NCBI RefSeq assembly: GCF_013373865.1
Contig: NC_050471.1
Span: 21,081,333 to 21,145,332, forward strand
Reading direction: 5' to 3'
DNA: 64,000 bases
Origin: Monomorium pharaonis
Taxonomy: Eukaryota; Arthropoda; Insecta; Hymenoptera; Formicidae
Part shown: one piece after another, positions 32,041 to 41,026 of the stretch
Layout: the number at the start of each line of letters is the position of its first letter
Position numbering within the stretch: position 1 is the first letter of the stretch
Position numbers and translations under genes: made by a program
The notes under the pieces: generated by a model
Seen by the model: the letters and a program-made list of their open reading frames with translations, nothing else
What the model was told of the DNA's origin: nothing
The model's database searches: none

Positions 32041-33250
32041 GGACCAACACTCTTTTCGGGTGTGGCCTGCCTTTTTGCAATGGTCACAGTATAGTTCCAC
32101 TGTGTTTACGCGAGGCTGTCCCTCCGATCGCGGTAACTCGAACCGGTTAGCGTATCGGCTGCTGCGGCATTCTCGCCCGTCGTACTCATTCTTGCCGCAC
32201 TTTCTGCATCGCAGAGTATTTCGTGTGTACTTGAGGGGCGGTACGAGGGTCTTCCTTCCGATTTTGGTTAGGCTCTTTTACTTTTTCCTCGGCATTTGCG
32301 CCGAATATCGCGTCCTGCAGCGTTCTGTATCGCTGGGCGCGTACCAGAAGTTTGATGTTTTCATGCAAACCAATCTGGTAATTGTACAGGGCTTGCTCCT
32401 TAATATTGTCCAGGATGGCTCGCTGTTGTTCGATGATGTGATTCTTGTCCTCTTCCCTGGACTCGTATAGCTCTATGGCAAGGAGGTCCACTCGCCGTCC
32501 GAATTCCTGTGCGCTTTCCGTGAGTTTTTGCTTTAGTGAGTTGCAGATGGGCGGTGCTTCGTTTGGAAAGGTACTCATTTTCGAGCTCTCTTTTCAGTTG
32601 TTCGAAGCTATATACATCGCGCGTATAGAAGTTCATCATGACCTTACCTTTAAATTTCGTGCAAAGGATGGCTTCTAGCAGGGTATATTCGTCGGCTAGG
32701 TGTATGTTTTTCATCGCGTATGTACCGGCGCTAATAAATTCGCGGACGCGGTTTTGCTGAGTGCCGTCGATGTCCGGTATCATATTTTGCGCTTCTTTCA
32801 AACTCAAAAAATTTACTGTTGATCCGCGCTGATTTTTGATATCGTTATTCGATTGTCCGTACGACAAATCTAAGGCGTGATCGTGAAAATTTTGGGATTT
32901 CAAGAGTGCTTCCGTTCTTTGCTGATAATCCGGATCTCTTTTATATAGACCTAATTGGAATTTCAAGTCGCGTAGGTCATGGCGGGAAGTTCGGATTTAT
33001 CCTCGGTGCCGGTTCTCCTGCATGGTCATTTTTCTCATGCAGGGAATTATGAAGTCGTAATATTTGCGCGTTGACTTCATTTCGCGGTATATTTTTGGAC
33101 GTTTCGGCGGGAAAGTGACCCATTGTTGTTGGACTGGATGTTAGTCGATTGTCGGTCTGATTTCGTCCATCTAAGTCACGCGTCGTATTATGTTCGGCGC
33201 TTATCAAACTAAACTCGCGTACGTCCGCTGTGGTCCCTCGTTCGGTGACG
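32030..33250 (-). pseudogene. gag: Gypsy-A gag, 3'-truncated
   Basis: Minus-strand reading shows a leader (DVREFSLISAEHNTTRD), a linker around 33000-33200, then the capsid region SLKEAQNMIPDIDG, KNIHLADEYTLLEAILC and FEQLKRELENEYLSK, followed after a frameshift near 32560 by IELYESREEDKNHIIEQQRA and NYQIGLHENIKLLVRAQRY. Two nucleocapsid knuckles end it: CRKCGKNEYDGREC, in which the usual His is Tyr, and a canonical CDHCKKAGHTRKEC near 32080. It is clearly homologous to Gypsy-B gag. Protease and RT are missing because the element is cut at about 32030. Stops and frameshifts make it non-functional. Confidence 0.85.
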
Positions 33251-34209
33251 ACGTGTGTTCAGCGTTCGCCTATAACATGTAGTGCGTCGCGTCTCATATC
33301 TCGCGTAATGCGGTTTCCGCTAGGCCTACTGCCTCATGTTCCGGAGAGTTTATTGTATCTCCCGAGGGTCGCTGGCCTTCATTTTGCGGCCTGTCCCCGT
33401 TGTGGAACATTAATTATTTATTTTAATTATTCGAGACAGTGCAGCTCGCATGCTGTATGTCTCGCGGTCGTCTCCCGAGTACTATTGGTGGAGTCGAATA
33501 CGCACGGCTAAGCGTCTTATCGCGGTCGCGTGTGTACGTGCTAGAGCGTCGTACTTGAATCGGAGTTTTACTCGCTGATAATGTATTATTAATTGGCGCG
33601 TACTTTTTTTACAAACGTTTTCTTTCACGGATAAACTTCGCGTTGCCTCGTTTTTTCGCACGGTGTTGATTTTCCGCTGTATCGTTATTTTTCGGTCGTG
33701 TTGCTCTTCGCACAGGACATTACAATGAGTACGCAAATATTTTTATAATTCTGACTTACATTAGTAGAACGACGCGCATGATAGTTGTCGTAGATCAGCT
33801 CGCTGGATGGACTGGCGCGTACGGCGTTGTAGTAGGGTGTGCGGCTTTTCTTCGTAGTCTACAGTCGTCTAGTCGTCGCCCCTTGTTGTGATCCACCTCT
33901 CGTTGGCTGGTCGGCCGTTCCTTTCTCCGGCAGAGAAGCTCGTTCTTCAAGAGCACTTAACACCGTGTAGTGACGCGTTGGCACAGATTTTTCCACTCGC
34001 GCACTGAATAACATAATGGTGTTGTCTCAGCTCGTTTTACAGTCAGCTGGTCTTCTTCTAGCAGGACCGTGCTTCCTTCGAGTTTTTTGAATTTGCTGGT
34101 TCCTTGTTCTTTTTCAGCTTCCTCAGTCAGCTTGTTCTTTATGGCTTCCTTGATCCTTATGGCTTCTTCAACCCGCTTTTTCTATTCCTTGTTCTTGACG
34201 GCTTCTTCA
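33251..34209 (-). other. Gypsy-A untranslated leader with a charged ORF next to the PBS
   Basis: Between primer site and gag the minus strand is mostly noncoding. Directly after the PBS it reads IEEAVKNKE, a stop, then KKRVEEAIRIKEAIKNK, EEAEKEQGTSKFKKLEG and VLLEEDQLTVK to a TAA near 33960. This is a repetitive, coiled-coil-like stretch of about 65 codons. It may be a decayed gag N-terminus or a leader ORF. Nothing else is recognised from 33251 to 33950. Confidence 0.4.
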
Positions 34210-34227
34210 ATCCCACCGCTGCCACCA
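34210..34227 (-). promoter_or_regulatory. Gypsy-A primer-binding site (tRNA-Leu type)
   Basis: On the minus strand TGGTGGCAGCGGTGGGAT lies four bases inside the 5' LTR. Its complement, ATCCCACCGCTGCCACCA, equals the 3' end of eukaryotic tRNA-Leu including CCA, so minus-strand DNA synthesis would be primed by tRNA-Leu. Confidence 0.8.
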
Positions 34228-34231
34228 ATTT

Positions 34232-34796
34232 TGTTGTGAGCGTTTGCTCGTTTCGGGAATTCTTTCCCGTAAGTAGTTGGGATTCGTCCTGCCTTAGGGG
34301 ACCCGAAGGATGAAGGTTCAGCTCGATGTATGAGAAAATAAATACTCCTTACTTGCTTTTTCGTTGTCTTTATTTCTTTCTCTGGCGCTTACAGTCAGCT
34401 GTGTTGGTGTCAAGTATTACTCGCGATAAGGTTTGTAGTACGCGATGTAGCTTGGACGTTATTATGTTACTCTCGGCTCGATCACGGCGTGGTCGCGCTT
34501 ATATATGATGGTTTCTGGCGCAATTTCGGGGGCCAATGACCGTAGCTTCCGCGAGGCTAAGCGTTTCGACATCAAAACGCGGTAGCCTTGCGGTTTGATT
34601 GTGCAGCGTAGGGCCTATTTCTAGGACGATACGGAACTGCTTCCGAGCGCGATGTTGTAATCTCACGGAAGTTACTGGGGACTTCCATGAGCGCGGCGGA
34701 TTTTTGTGCGTCTTTCGAAAGAGGTGCTTCTTGCAACGTCTTTCGAAAGATGCGTTTCGCAATTGTGATAGATACGGTTGTAATCGGCTTACAACA
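34232..34796 (-). repeat. Gypsy-A 5' LTR, complete (565 bp)
   Basis: The segment runs TGTTGTGAGCG to GGCTTACAACA, with matching inverted termini. On the minus strand a TATA-like CATATATAAGCGCG (plus position near 34498) precedes an AATAAATACTCC-type region near 34338. The part 34577-34796 recurs at 12450-12661. The boundary with the PBS is precise. No target duplication can be tested because the partner LTR is truncated. Confidence 0.85.
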
Positions 34797-35142
34797 GAAC
34801 AGAGGCTTACGTGGCACTTTATACCATGGCGAAATTAGAAAGGTGAAGCATTGCGCATAATGTCTGCCGTTTCTATTTCGACCAATTAGATGCATGCACC
34901 AATGCAAACCACGAATTTTAAAGAAAATTTGTGCGATACGAAATAAAAAACTTCATTTATAAGTTAATATTTATTATTTTTATATATTTACGTCTAATCT
35001 ATTTTTTTATATCTATAAATATCATATTACCTAAAAAAAGAAAGGATAAAACTGTTATAAAATTTTAGTTTGTATATAAATATAACATTGTATTAAAAAA
35101 TAAAATAAATAAAAATATAATATCCAAAAAACAATGAATTTA
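34797..35142. other. AT-rich noncoding stretch
   Basis: No gene, repeat unit or terminus identified. It becomes strongly AT-rich from 34930 and is probably 3' flank of the transposase remnant that follows. Confidence 0.5.
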
Positions 35143-35793
35143 TCATGAAATCTTGTTTGTTATGTGCTTCATTTTTTTCATATTTTTTATTTTTCCTAAT
35201 ACATTTTTTTCTTTTATTCTTAAATTTAAATTTTTTAAACGTATATAAGTTCGAGTTCTGACTAGACAATGAATTATTTGTTTTAAATATAAATTGCAAT
35301 CAATCTTCGAAAAGATGCAATCAGTAACTTTATCAAATATACTACTTTCTTTACTTAATCCATCATGAAATTTTATGAACTCATCTTCCATAATTTTAGC
35401 AACTATTTGAAAACCCTCCAAGGGATAAATACAATTACCCTTTAATATGTACAATAACCAATCATGCCTATCAAGTGGTTCCATTGTCTTTGTAAGTAAA
35501 CCAAGATAAGAATGAGAAAAGCGAAAACGATGTGCAACATAATCTGCGATGTAAATTAAAGTTTCCGATTCAATTTTCTGATGCGCTACTTCTTTTTCAA
35601 AGTTTTCCAATAGCCTTAATCCGTTTGTTGTAGCACTTCTAAACTGAATTTCTGAATTAGTTGGAGAAATCTCTGAAAATACCACTGAGTGAACCTCTAA
35701 AGGAATCTCTAAAGAAACTGAACCAAATGTATGAACACATAAGTGTATAATAATTAGATTGCGTATTCCCGTGTCTTCTACATTGAAACGCAT
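35143..35793 (-). pseudogene. P-element/THAP9-like transposase, C-terminal part (216 aa)
   Basis: The open frame starts with MRFNVEDTG and shows the C-terminal pattern of P-element/THAP9-type transposases: ETLIYIADYVAHRFR (family form IAGYVA), a tryptophan in RHDWLLYILKGNCIYPLEGF, IMEDEFIKFHDGLSKE, and CLVRTRTYIRLKNLNLRI near the end. The N-terminal THAP zinc finger, the GTP-binding insertion and the catalytic core are absent, so this is only the tail of the gene. Divergence from the usual CGY/AGYVA and SRGGL motifs suggests decay, although the frame is intact. Alternative: a domesticated C-terminal fragment. I see no introns or promoter. Confidence 0.6.
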
Positions 35794-36307
35794 AAATTAA
35801 AAGAAATTAGATCACTAATCCACTTTTCTCTAACAACCGGGTTAGACAAAAATAAAATAATGATACAAACATGGTGCTGTCTTTTTAAAATTTGTAATAG
35901 CCTTTCAAGTCAAATGCGCAATCTAATTATTATACGTCTTTGTATAATTCAAATATCAATCAAATGTATGATATAAGAATGAAATAATAAGAGATCATAC
36001 ACTTTACAATAATTAAATTATTTTATTATTAATTTATCATTACTTCCTTAATAAGTAATACGAAAGCTATTAATTTGTTATTTTATACAATTGTTTATAT
36101 TTTACTCTTAATTATTTCTGTCGCACTTAGGTAAAATACTGATACAAATAAATAAAATCACTGCAACACTTATTCTATTTTTTTATCTTTTAGAGTTTAA
36201 GATGTCACATCGGTCACGCAAGCCGCACTTGTCTTCTTCTTAGCGATTCTCCTTAATAGCGATGGATTTCCGTCTTGAGTTCCGCCGCACTTGTTATCTC
36301 ACTAACT
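35794..36307. other. AT-rich spacer
   Basis: AT-rich to about 36190, then a transition to GC-rich sequence leading into the TTAGG-headed repeat. Nothing identifiable. Confidence 0.5.
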
Positions 36308-38735
36308 TGGTTAGGTTAGGTTGTAGCCGGACGATTCGACATTGACGGTCGGTTCACGGAATCTCACAATTTTAAACGGCTATTTCGCGTATTTCGGCAG
36401 TTTCGCCGTGATTCTGACTCACCGTTGCTTCGGTTGGTCCTTTGTTCGGTCGCCAGGTCGGTTTCACCTTCGTAACCGCCAAGGTCGTTTCGGCTGATCG
36501 GGGCTCGTCTCACGCGTCGGTCCCCGTCCTTTGTGCCTCTCGGGCCGTCGCTCGCTGCGTGGCGCGCTCCTTGTGTCTGGCGTGGTCGGGACGATCGGTC
36601 GGGAATGAGGTTAATCCCACAAACACAAACAATGGATTTTCACCTTTTCTTTGTTCCACTGCTTTGTCTCCACTACATCGACCCGCTCCTTAGAGCTCCT
36701 CGCACTCACGCACACTCACGCACTCTATCTCTCACGCACGCGATCGGCTCTCGCGTCTCGCTGGACGCGCCGCTGCTCTGGCCTTTGCGATTCACAATAT
36801 CGCGTCACTAATATCGACGATGTGTACGAGTCGATACAAACCCTTCGGCCTGTCGCCGGGGTCGTCGCGTACGCGTTTCGCGCTTCGTCGATCTCGCACG
36901 CCGTTAAACCTTCGTCGCTCTACACGAGCCACACCCTTCGCGTCGTTATGCCGTTGGCCGGTCGCGATTATTAATCGGGCGTTGCCTCGTTGTCGCGCTG
37001 TCGTGTATCCGAATCGTCGGGACGTCGGTTTTATACGCACTCGCGTCCGCGCGTCGTGTCCGGAATCTCGGATAACTTCACACTCGATCACGTTTTATCC
37101 GACTAAAATAGTCCGCGATCTACTCGGAGTCTCCGCTGCTACCGCTCGAGTCAGCGTTCTCTAGACGACTCTCCCGAATCCCTTTGTCTTCGCGTCGTTA
37201 ATCCCCTCTACGGTCCGTTGTCCCCACTCTTACCTATGCGCATGCTCGCGCCGCCTACCGTTGAGTGGTGGGGGTCGGTGTCCGTACTTGCCGTTGTTTC
37301 GGTGGCTGAACCGTTCGTACCGTTCTTTCGCGGTTTCTCGGGTAACTACCGTGCCTTGCTCCGGTTTCCCGCGTACCTCCGTACTTTTAACCATTTGTCG
37401 TGCGTTTTCGGTCGCGTCGCTGTCTCGCGTGCTCCCGTCGCGTTTTCCGCACGTTTGCCAATTTCTTACGGGTTTTATTCCCGTTTCGCGTTTCACGCGC
37501 ACTCACACTTCGGTCGTCGAATCGGTCGCTTAACCCAATGGGCGATGGATACATCGGTCCCAAGGTTAGGTTAGGTTGTGGCCGGACGGATCCCGCGCGC
37601 TCGCGAGATCTCCGGGAATATCGGCGTTTTCGTCCGGATCCCGGGTTCGCGTAACTTGTTCGCCTTACCTTGCGGTGATCCCGTCCTCTCGGTATGCTTG
37701 GGACACCCGTCGGTCTTTCCCGTCGCTCGGTCCCTCTGGCGCTGCCGCGCCCTCGTTCACGGTCGCCAGGTCGGCTTATCCTCCAGCCGCCGAGGATCAC
37801 TGTCGCGGGCGCGCCCGCTGGCTTCGCCGCCCGCGTTCGCTGATTCGTACGGGACGTGGAGATTGAGGAAGTTAGAAATCATGCGTGTCTCACAATGCAA
37901 CACAGAGCCTTTATTCGTCACTTGTGGCTTTCCTTACACCGATCGGTCCTGGCTCGCGCGCATCCGCACGCACACACACACACACACACACACACCTCTC
38001 GCACTCGCACGCACGCTCACTCACGCCCGTTGCCGCTTACGACGCGCCGGGCGTGTACGCTCGCCGGCGCTCGCCGCGTTTATCTCGCGCGTCTAACTCG
38101 GAAGCGTTTCGTTACAGCCGCCGCGATGGTCCGAGCCGCGCTTGTCCACCGATCGACGCTATGCGTCCGCGTCGCGCTTCCGCTTCTCGTCTCGTTGCTA
38201 CCTCGTCGAGGCACGACGCCGCAAACGCACGAACCGGCCCTGCTCGCGGTGCCATCGCGCACACTCTCGACACGCACGTCGTGGCACTTCCGTTCGACAG
38301 GCACGACGCTGTTAACACGCTCGACGAGTCGCGCCTTTGTTCGCACGTAACTGCGTAATTTCCTTCACGGAGCTACCGGTGATACGCATCCTCACTGTTG
38401 AAACGCCCGGGAGAGACTCCCCGAGGCTCCCCACTCGCCGAGACGCCTCGGTCCTCGCGCTTCTCCCCATTCGCGTCCTCGCGCATGCCCGTCACGCCCC
38501 CTGGTCGCGTGGCGGGGATGCCGGATCAACGGATCGCGAGACCGCCCGTACTTTACCGTTTTTTACGGCTTCTTACCCGCGTGTTCGTAGCTCTGCGGTA
38601 TTTCGCGGTTCTTTGGGCCGGTTCCCGCGCTCCGCCGGTCCGTTACCGCTTTTCCGCGCGTCTTACTCTCACTCACGCTTCGGCGGCGCCGCACCGGTCG
38701 CGCCTTGAGCACGACGTGCTCATCGGTCTCAAGGT
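36308..38735. repeat. Two diverged 1.2-kb GC-rich units headed by TTAGGTTAGG
   Basis: Unit 1 begins near 36308 with GGTTAGGTTAGGTTGTAGCC. Unit 2 begins near 37562 with GGTTAGGTTAGGTTGTGGCC, and a further CAAGGTTAGGTTACC closes it near 38731. Internal landmarks recur at the same relative place: TCGCCAGGTCGG (36450 and 37757), ACGCAC/CACACA tracts (36700 and 37970), and TCGGTC(C/T)CAAGGTTAGGTTA at the unit end (37555 and 38725). Units are CpG-rich. The long ORFs in every frame reflect base composition rather than genes. It may be a nonautonomous retroelement array or a satellite. Confidence 0.65.
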
Positions 38736-38839
38736 TAGGTTACCTTATCACATTGTTTACTCCATCATATTGGTTTTGCATTTTCGCACACATCTGATTG
38801 GCTGATCTCCCACTAAATTACTGAACAACTGCGCATCTT

Positions 38840-39199
38840 CGGGAATGCTTCACCTTTTTAATTTCATCATGGTTGTCCGCACGTGTGATGTCATCGACTT
38901 TTTCAACGGAACGAATTCCATCGTGTTGCGGACGTTTTCACGAAATTGCGCGTTTCAAAAACTCGTTTATAGCTCGCAGTTCGTACGATTCCTCGGGAAT
39001 TGTAATCTCCGCGTTGTCTTTGTCAAAGTAAAACGTATTGTTCGGACGTATTCACGTTCGGTATTGTGTTATAGGTTTCCAAAATCGCTAGACCGAGCTC
39101 GTAGTCATTGTCGCACAAATCTATAGCCGGAGAATAGTATGCCGCAAAAACGCTGCTCTTACCGCTCAGCGTAAACGTCATGGGCACCATCAGCGACAT
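38840..39199 (-). pseudogene. Decayed invertebrate repeat protein, possibly Polinton-associated
   Basis: From the ATG at 39199 the minus strand reads MTFTLSGKSSVFAAYYSPAI, then DYELGLAILETYNTIPNV. After a one-base shift near 39030 it continues NTFYFDKDNAEITIPEESYE, LRAINEFLKRAIS, a TGA, and KRPQHDG. The pattern YELGL..FETYNTIPNV, then FYF, then IPEGSYE, then INEFLK is familiar from repeated hypothetical proteins of arthropods and cnidarians, which I associate with Maverick/Polinton-type elements; that association is from memory and uncertain. Length is about 110 codons and the 3' end is lost at the flank of the GC-rich repeat. It is non-functional. Confidence 0.5.
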
Positions 39200-39422
39200 G
39201 GTGGTGGTAAAATAGTGAGGCTTTGCGGTACTAACCCAGCTTTTTAAATTCTACAAATGTTCTGGTCGTAGGTTTGATAAGACGTTCGATTATACTTGAT
39301 CGTTGTCACTCCGCCCCCAAAGTATTGCACTAGTTTTTTAGGTGGTTAAAGAAACTGCCGAAACTTGCCGAAACTGTCGAAATACGCAATGCGGTTTAGT
39401 GGAGAACGCTACCCAGTGAGTA
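39200..39422. other. Unassigned spacer
   Basis: No ORF or repeat unit. Short direct words (CTGCCGAAACTTGCCGAAAC near 39355) are present. Confidence 0.4.
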
Positions 39423-39844
39423 TCAGGGCCCGCCGCATCGTCCAAATTTACGATACGCGCGTGTTATCGACAAGTGGCGCGTATTATACGTGTAATGATA
39501 GAATGCGTCATTGGCCATCATCTTGCTTGACGAATCAGATTTTTCGTGCACTTGCGCCAACGTCGACCACATCTCACGTGCCGTCTCACAAGCCATAATG
39601 TGATCTAGTGGATTCAATGGAGCCACTGATAATTAATTCAGCGATTGTATTCTTTGTCGTCCATGTCTTGAGTTTCGCTGTATCTATTACATCCGGTTTT
39701 ACTGCGACTCCATTTACCAGCTCGAAGACGCCATTCAGCTTCATAAATCGCTTGATTGTGAACCGCCACTGTCGATAGTTTTTCATCACGGAGCTTGTCA
39801 ATATTCGGCAGTTCAATCTTTGCTGTTCTAGTTTCTGTGGCCAT
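39423..39844 (-). pseudogene. Copia-type gag fragment (UBN2-like), frameshifted
   Basis: The minus strand opens with MATETRTAKIELPNIDKL, shifts frame, and gives NYRQWRFTIKRFMKLNGVFE, VNGVAVKPD and KTWTTKNTIAELIISGSI. After another shift it gives PLDHIMACETAREMWSTL and AQVHEKSDSSSK. This follows the order of Copia gag (UBN2 domain: Y..W...M...L, W...D..A...I, A...W..L). It ends at about 39430 where unrelated DNA starts, so nucleocapsid and pol are gone. A Copia-type PBS and an LTR candidate lie just upstream at 40061-40607. Confidence 0.8.
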
Positions 39845-40060
39845 TTTTTAATGCTTAGCTTTACTCATTGTATCACAATTTTTTTATGGCGTTGTAGCGT
39901 TACCGCTCCCAAAATGGCGGATTTTTGGTATTCTTGGTTATCTTACCGCTTTGCTCGGCTCACACAAAAACGGTCAATCTGCTGTCCCAGACAATCATAC
40001 AAAAATACCGTCCAACACTCTGACCCACAAATTCTCAATATTCATACGCAGTGGAAGCGT

Positions 40061-40074
40061 GCTGGGCCCATAAC
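40061..40074 (-). promoter_or_regulatory. Copia-type primer-binding site
   Basis: The minus strand reads GTTATGGGCCCAGC immediately inside the presumed LTR. This matches the copia-type site that pairs with an internal fragment of initiator tRNA-Met, and agrees with the Copia gag downstream. Confidence 0.7.
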
Positions 40075-40075
40075 T

Positions 40076-40607
40076 TGTTGGATATCAATGCTTACAACAG
40101 AGCTTTATTCAAATATAATTTGTCTCTTGTGAGTACAGAGCGGAACAGGAACATACAGAGGTGAAAGAAAAGAAAGAAGAGAGGGCGCTCTCTATCGTAC
40201 ACCCATTTCCGGTAAAGCGGATACACATAAGCGCATGTCTCGGCAGAATGCGTAGTTTAAACATAAATATATATATACTAATTATACATAGAGCTACAAA
40301 CACGAACACTACACTTTTAATAATAAAACATAAATAAAATATCGAACTCTAACTCAATAAATAGTAATTACATAATATTAATATTATTATTATTAAATTA
40401 ATTATTAATTTAATGTTGTTATGTTACTACTCTTTTTTATAGCTGTTTTTCAAGACCAAAAATCTATTCTATGCAAAGTTTGACAAATTTTGAAATAATA
40501 TATAAAATTATATAAAAAATATTAGCACAAACATCTAGCTTAAACTATAAGACTTAACATTTTTTAATATTTCTCATTGTTAATAAAAAAATTTTAGGCA
40601 CCTAACA
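40076..40607 (-). repeat. Copia 5' LTR (probable boundaries)
   Basis: The left edge TGTTGGATATC adjoins the PBS. On the minus strand the proposed start is TGTTAGGTGCC (plus-strand GGCACCTAACA ending 40607). A TATATATATATTTATG run near 40265-40280 may be the TATA region. The right boundary is inferred only from the TG/CA rule. From 40608 to 40901 the DNA is AT-rich with no identified feature. Confidence 0.5.
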
Positions 40608-41026
40608 ACTGTGGCTCTACATTTTATAATTACTATGCATCCCATAGTCTAATATAGAGTATCCTTTATCTTTTATTCAAATTATTTAGTTAAGTTTTTG
40701 TTTATGTTTAACTATAACAGATTTTAATAGAAAAATCTGATATTAACAGTAGAGTACACTTTATTTTTCGTTCAATTTGTTTTGATTTCTTTTTGTATGG
40801 CTGTAACAGCTTGTATAGCTAAAATAAATAAACATTTCGTTTAATTATCTTACAAATAAGTTTTAAGTTTCCAAACATTAAAAAAAATTGTATCTGGAAA
40901 TATGTATGTTTCGAAAATAAGCGCAAATAACGTGAAGTATCGGGCGCTCGCGCTCTCGCTAGCGGCAAGCCGAGCCCTCAATATTTTGCTCGAATCGGCG
41001 GCCTCCGCGATTCGTGAATGTCGCTG

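Larger units (their letters stand above)
12450..34796 (-). mobile_element. Gypsy-A: env-bearing Gypsy element split by Gypsy-B
   Basis: Two separated pieces appear to belong to one minus-strand element. The 5' piece has an LTR (34232-34796), primer site (34210-34227) and gag (to about 32030). The 3' piece has pol from the RT/RNase H boundary (16833 downward), an antisense acidic ORF, env, a polypurine tract and a 3' LTR fragment (12450-12661). The LTR fragment matches 34577-34796 closely, including the TTACAACA end, which is the link between the pieces. The inner 15 kb is a related but different element, Gypsy-B. Protease and most of RT of Gypsy-A are missing, so a deletion accompanied or followed the nesting. 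That these are one copy rather than two of the same family is inference. Confidence 0.6.

Noticed and set aside
36442..38805. Many long Arg/Ser/Pro-rich ORFs in all frames
   Set aside because: CpG-rich repeat DNA has few stop codons; the frames overlap each other and show no motif, and the repeat units do not keep a common frame.
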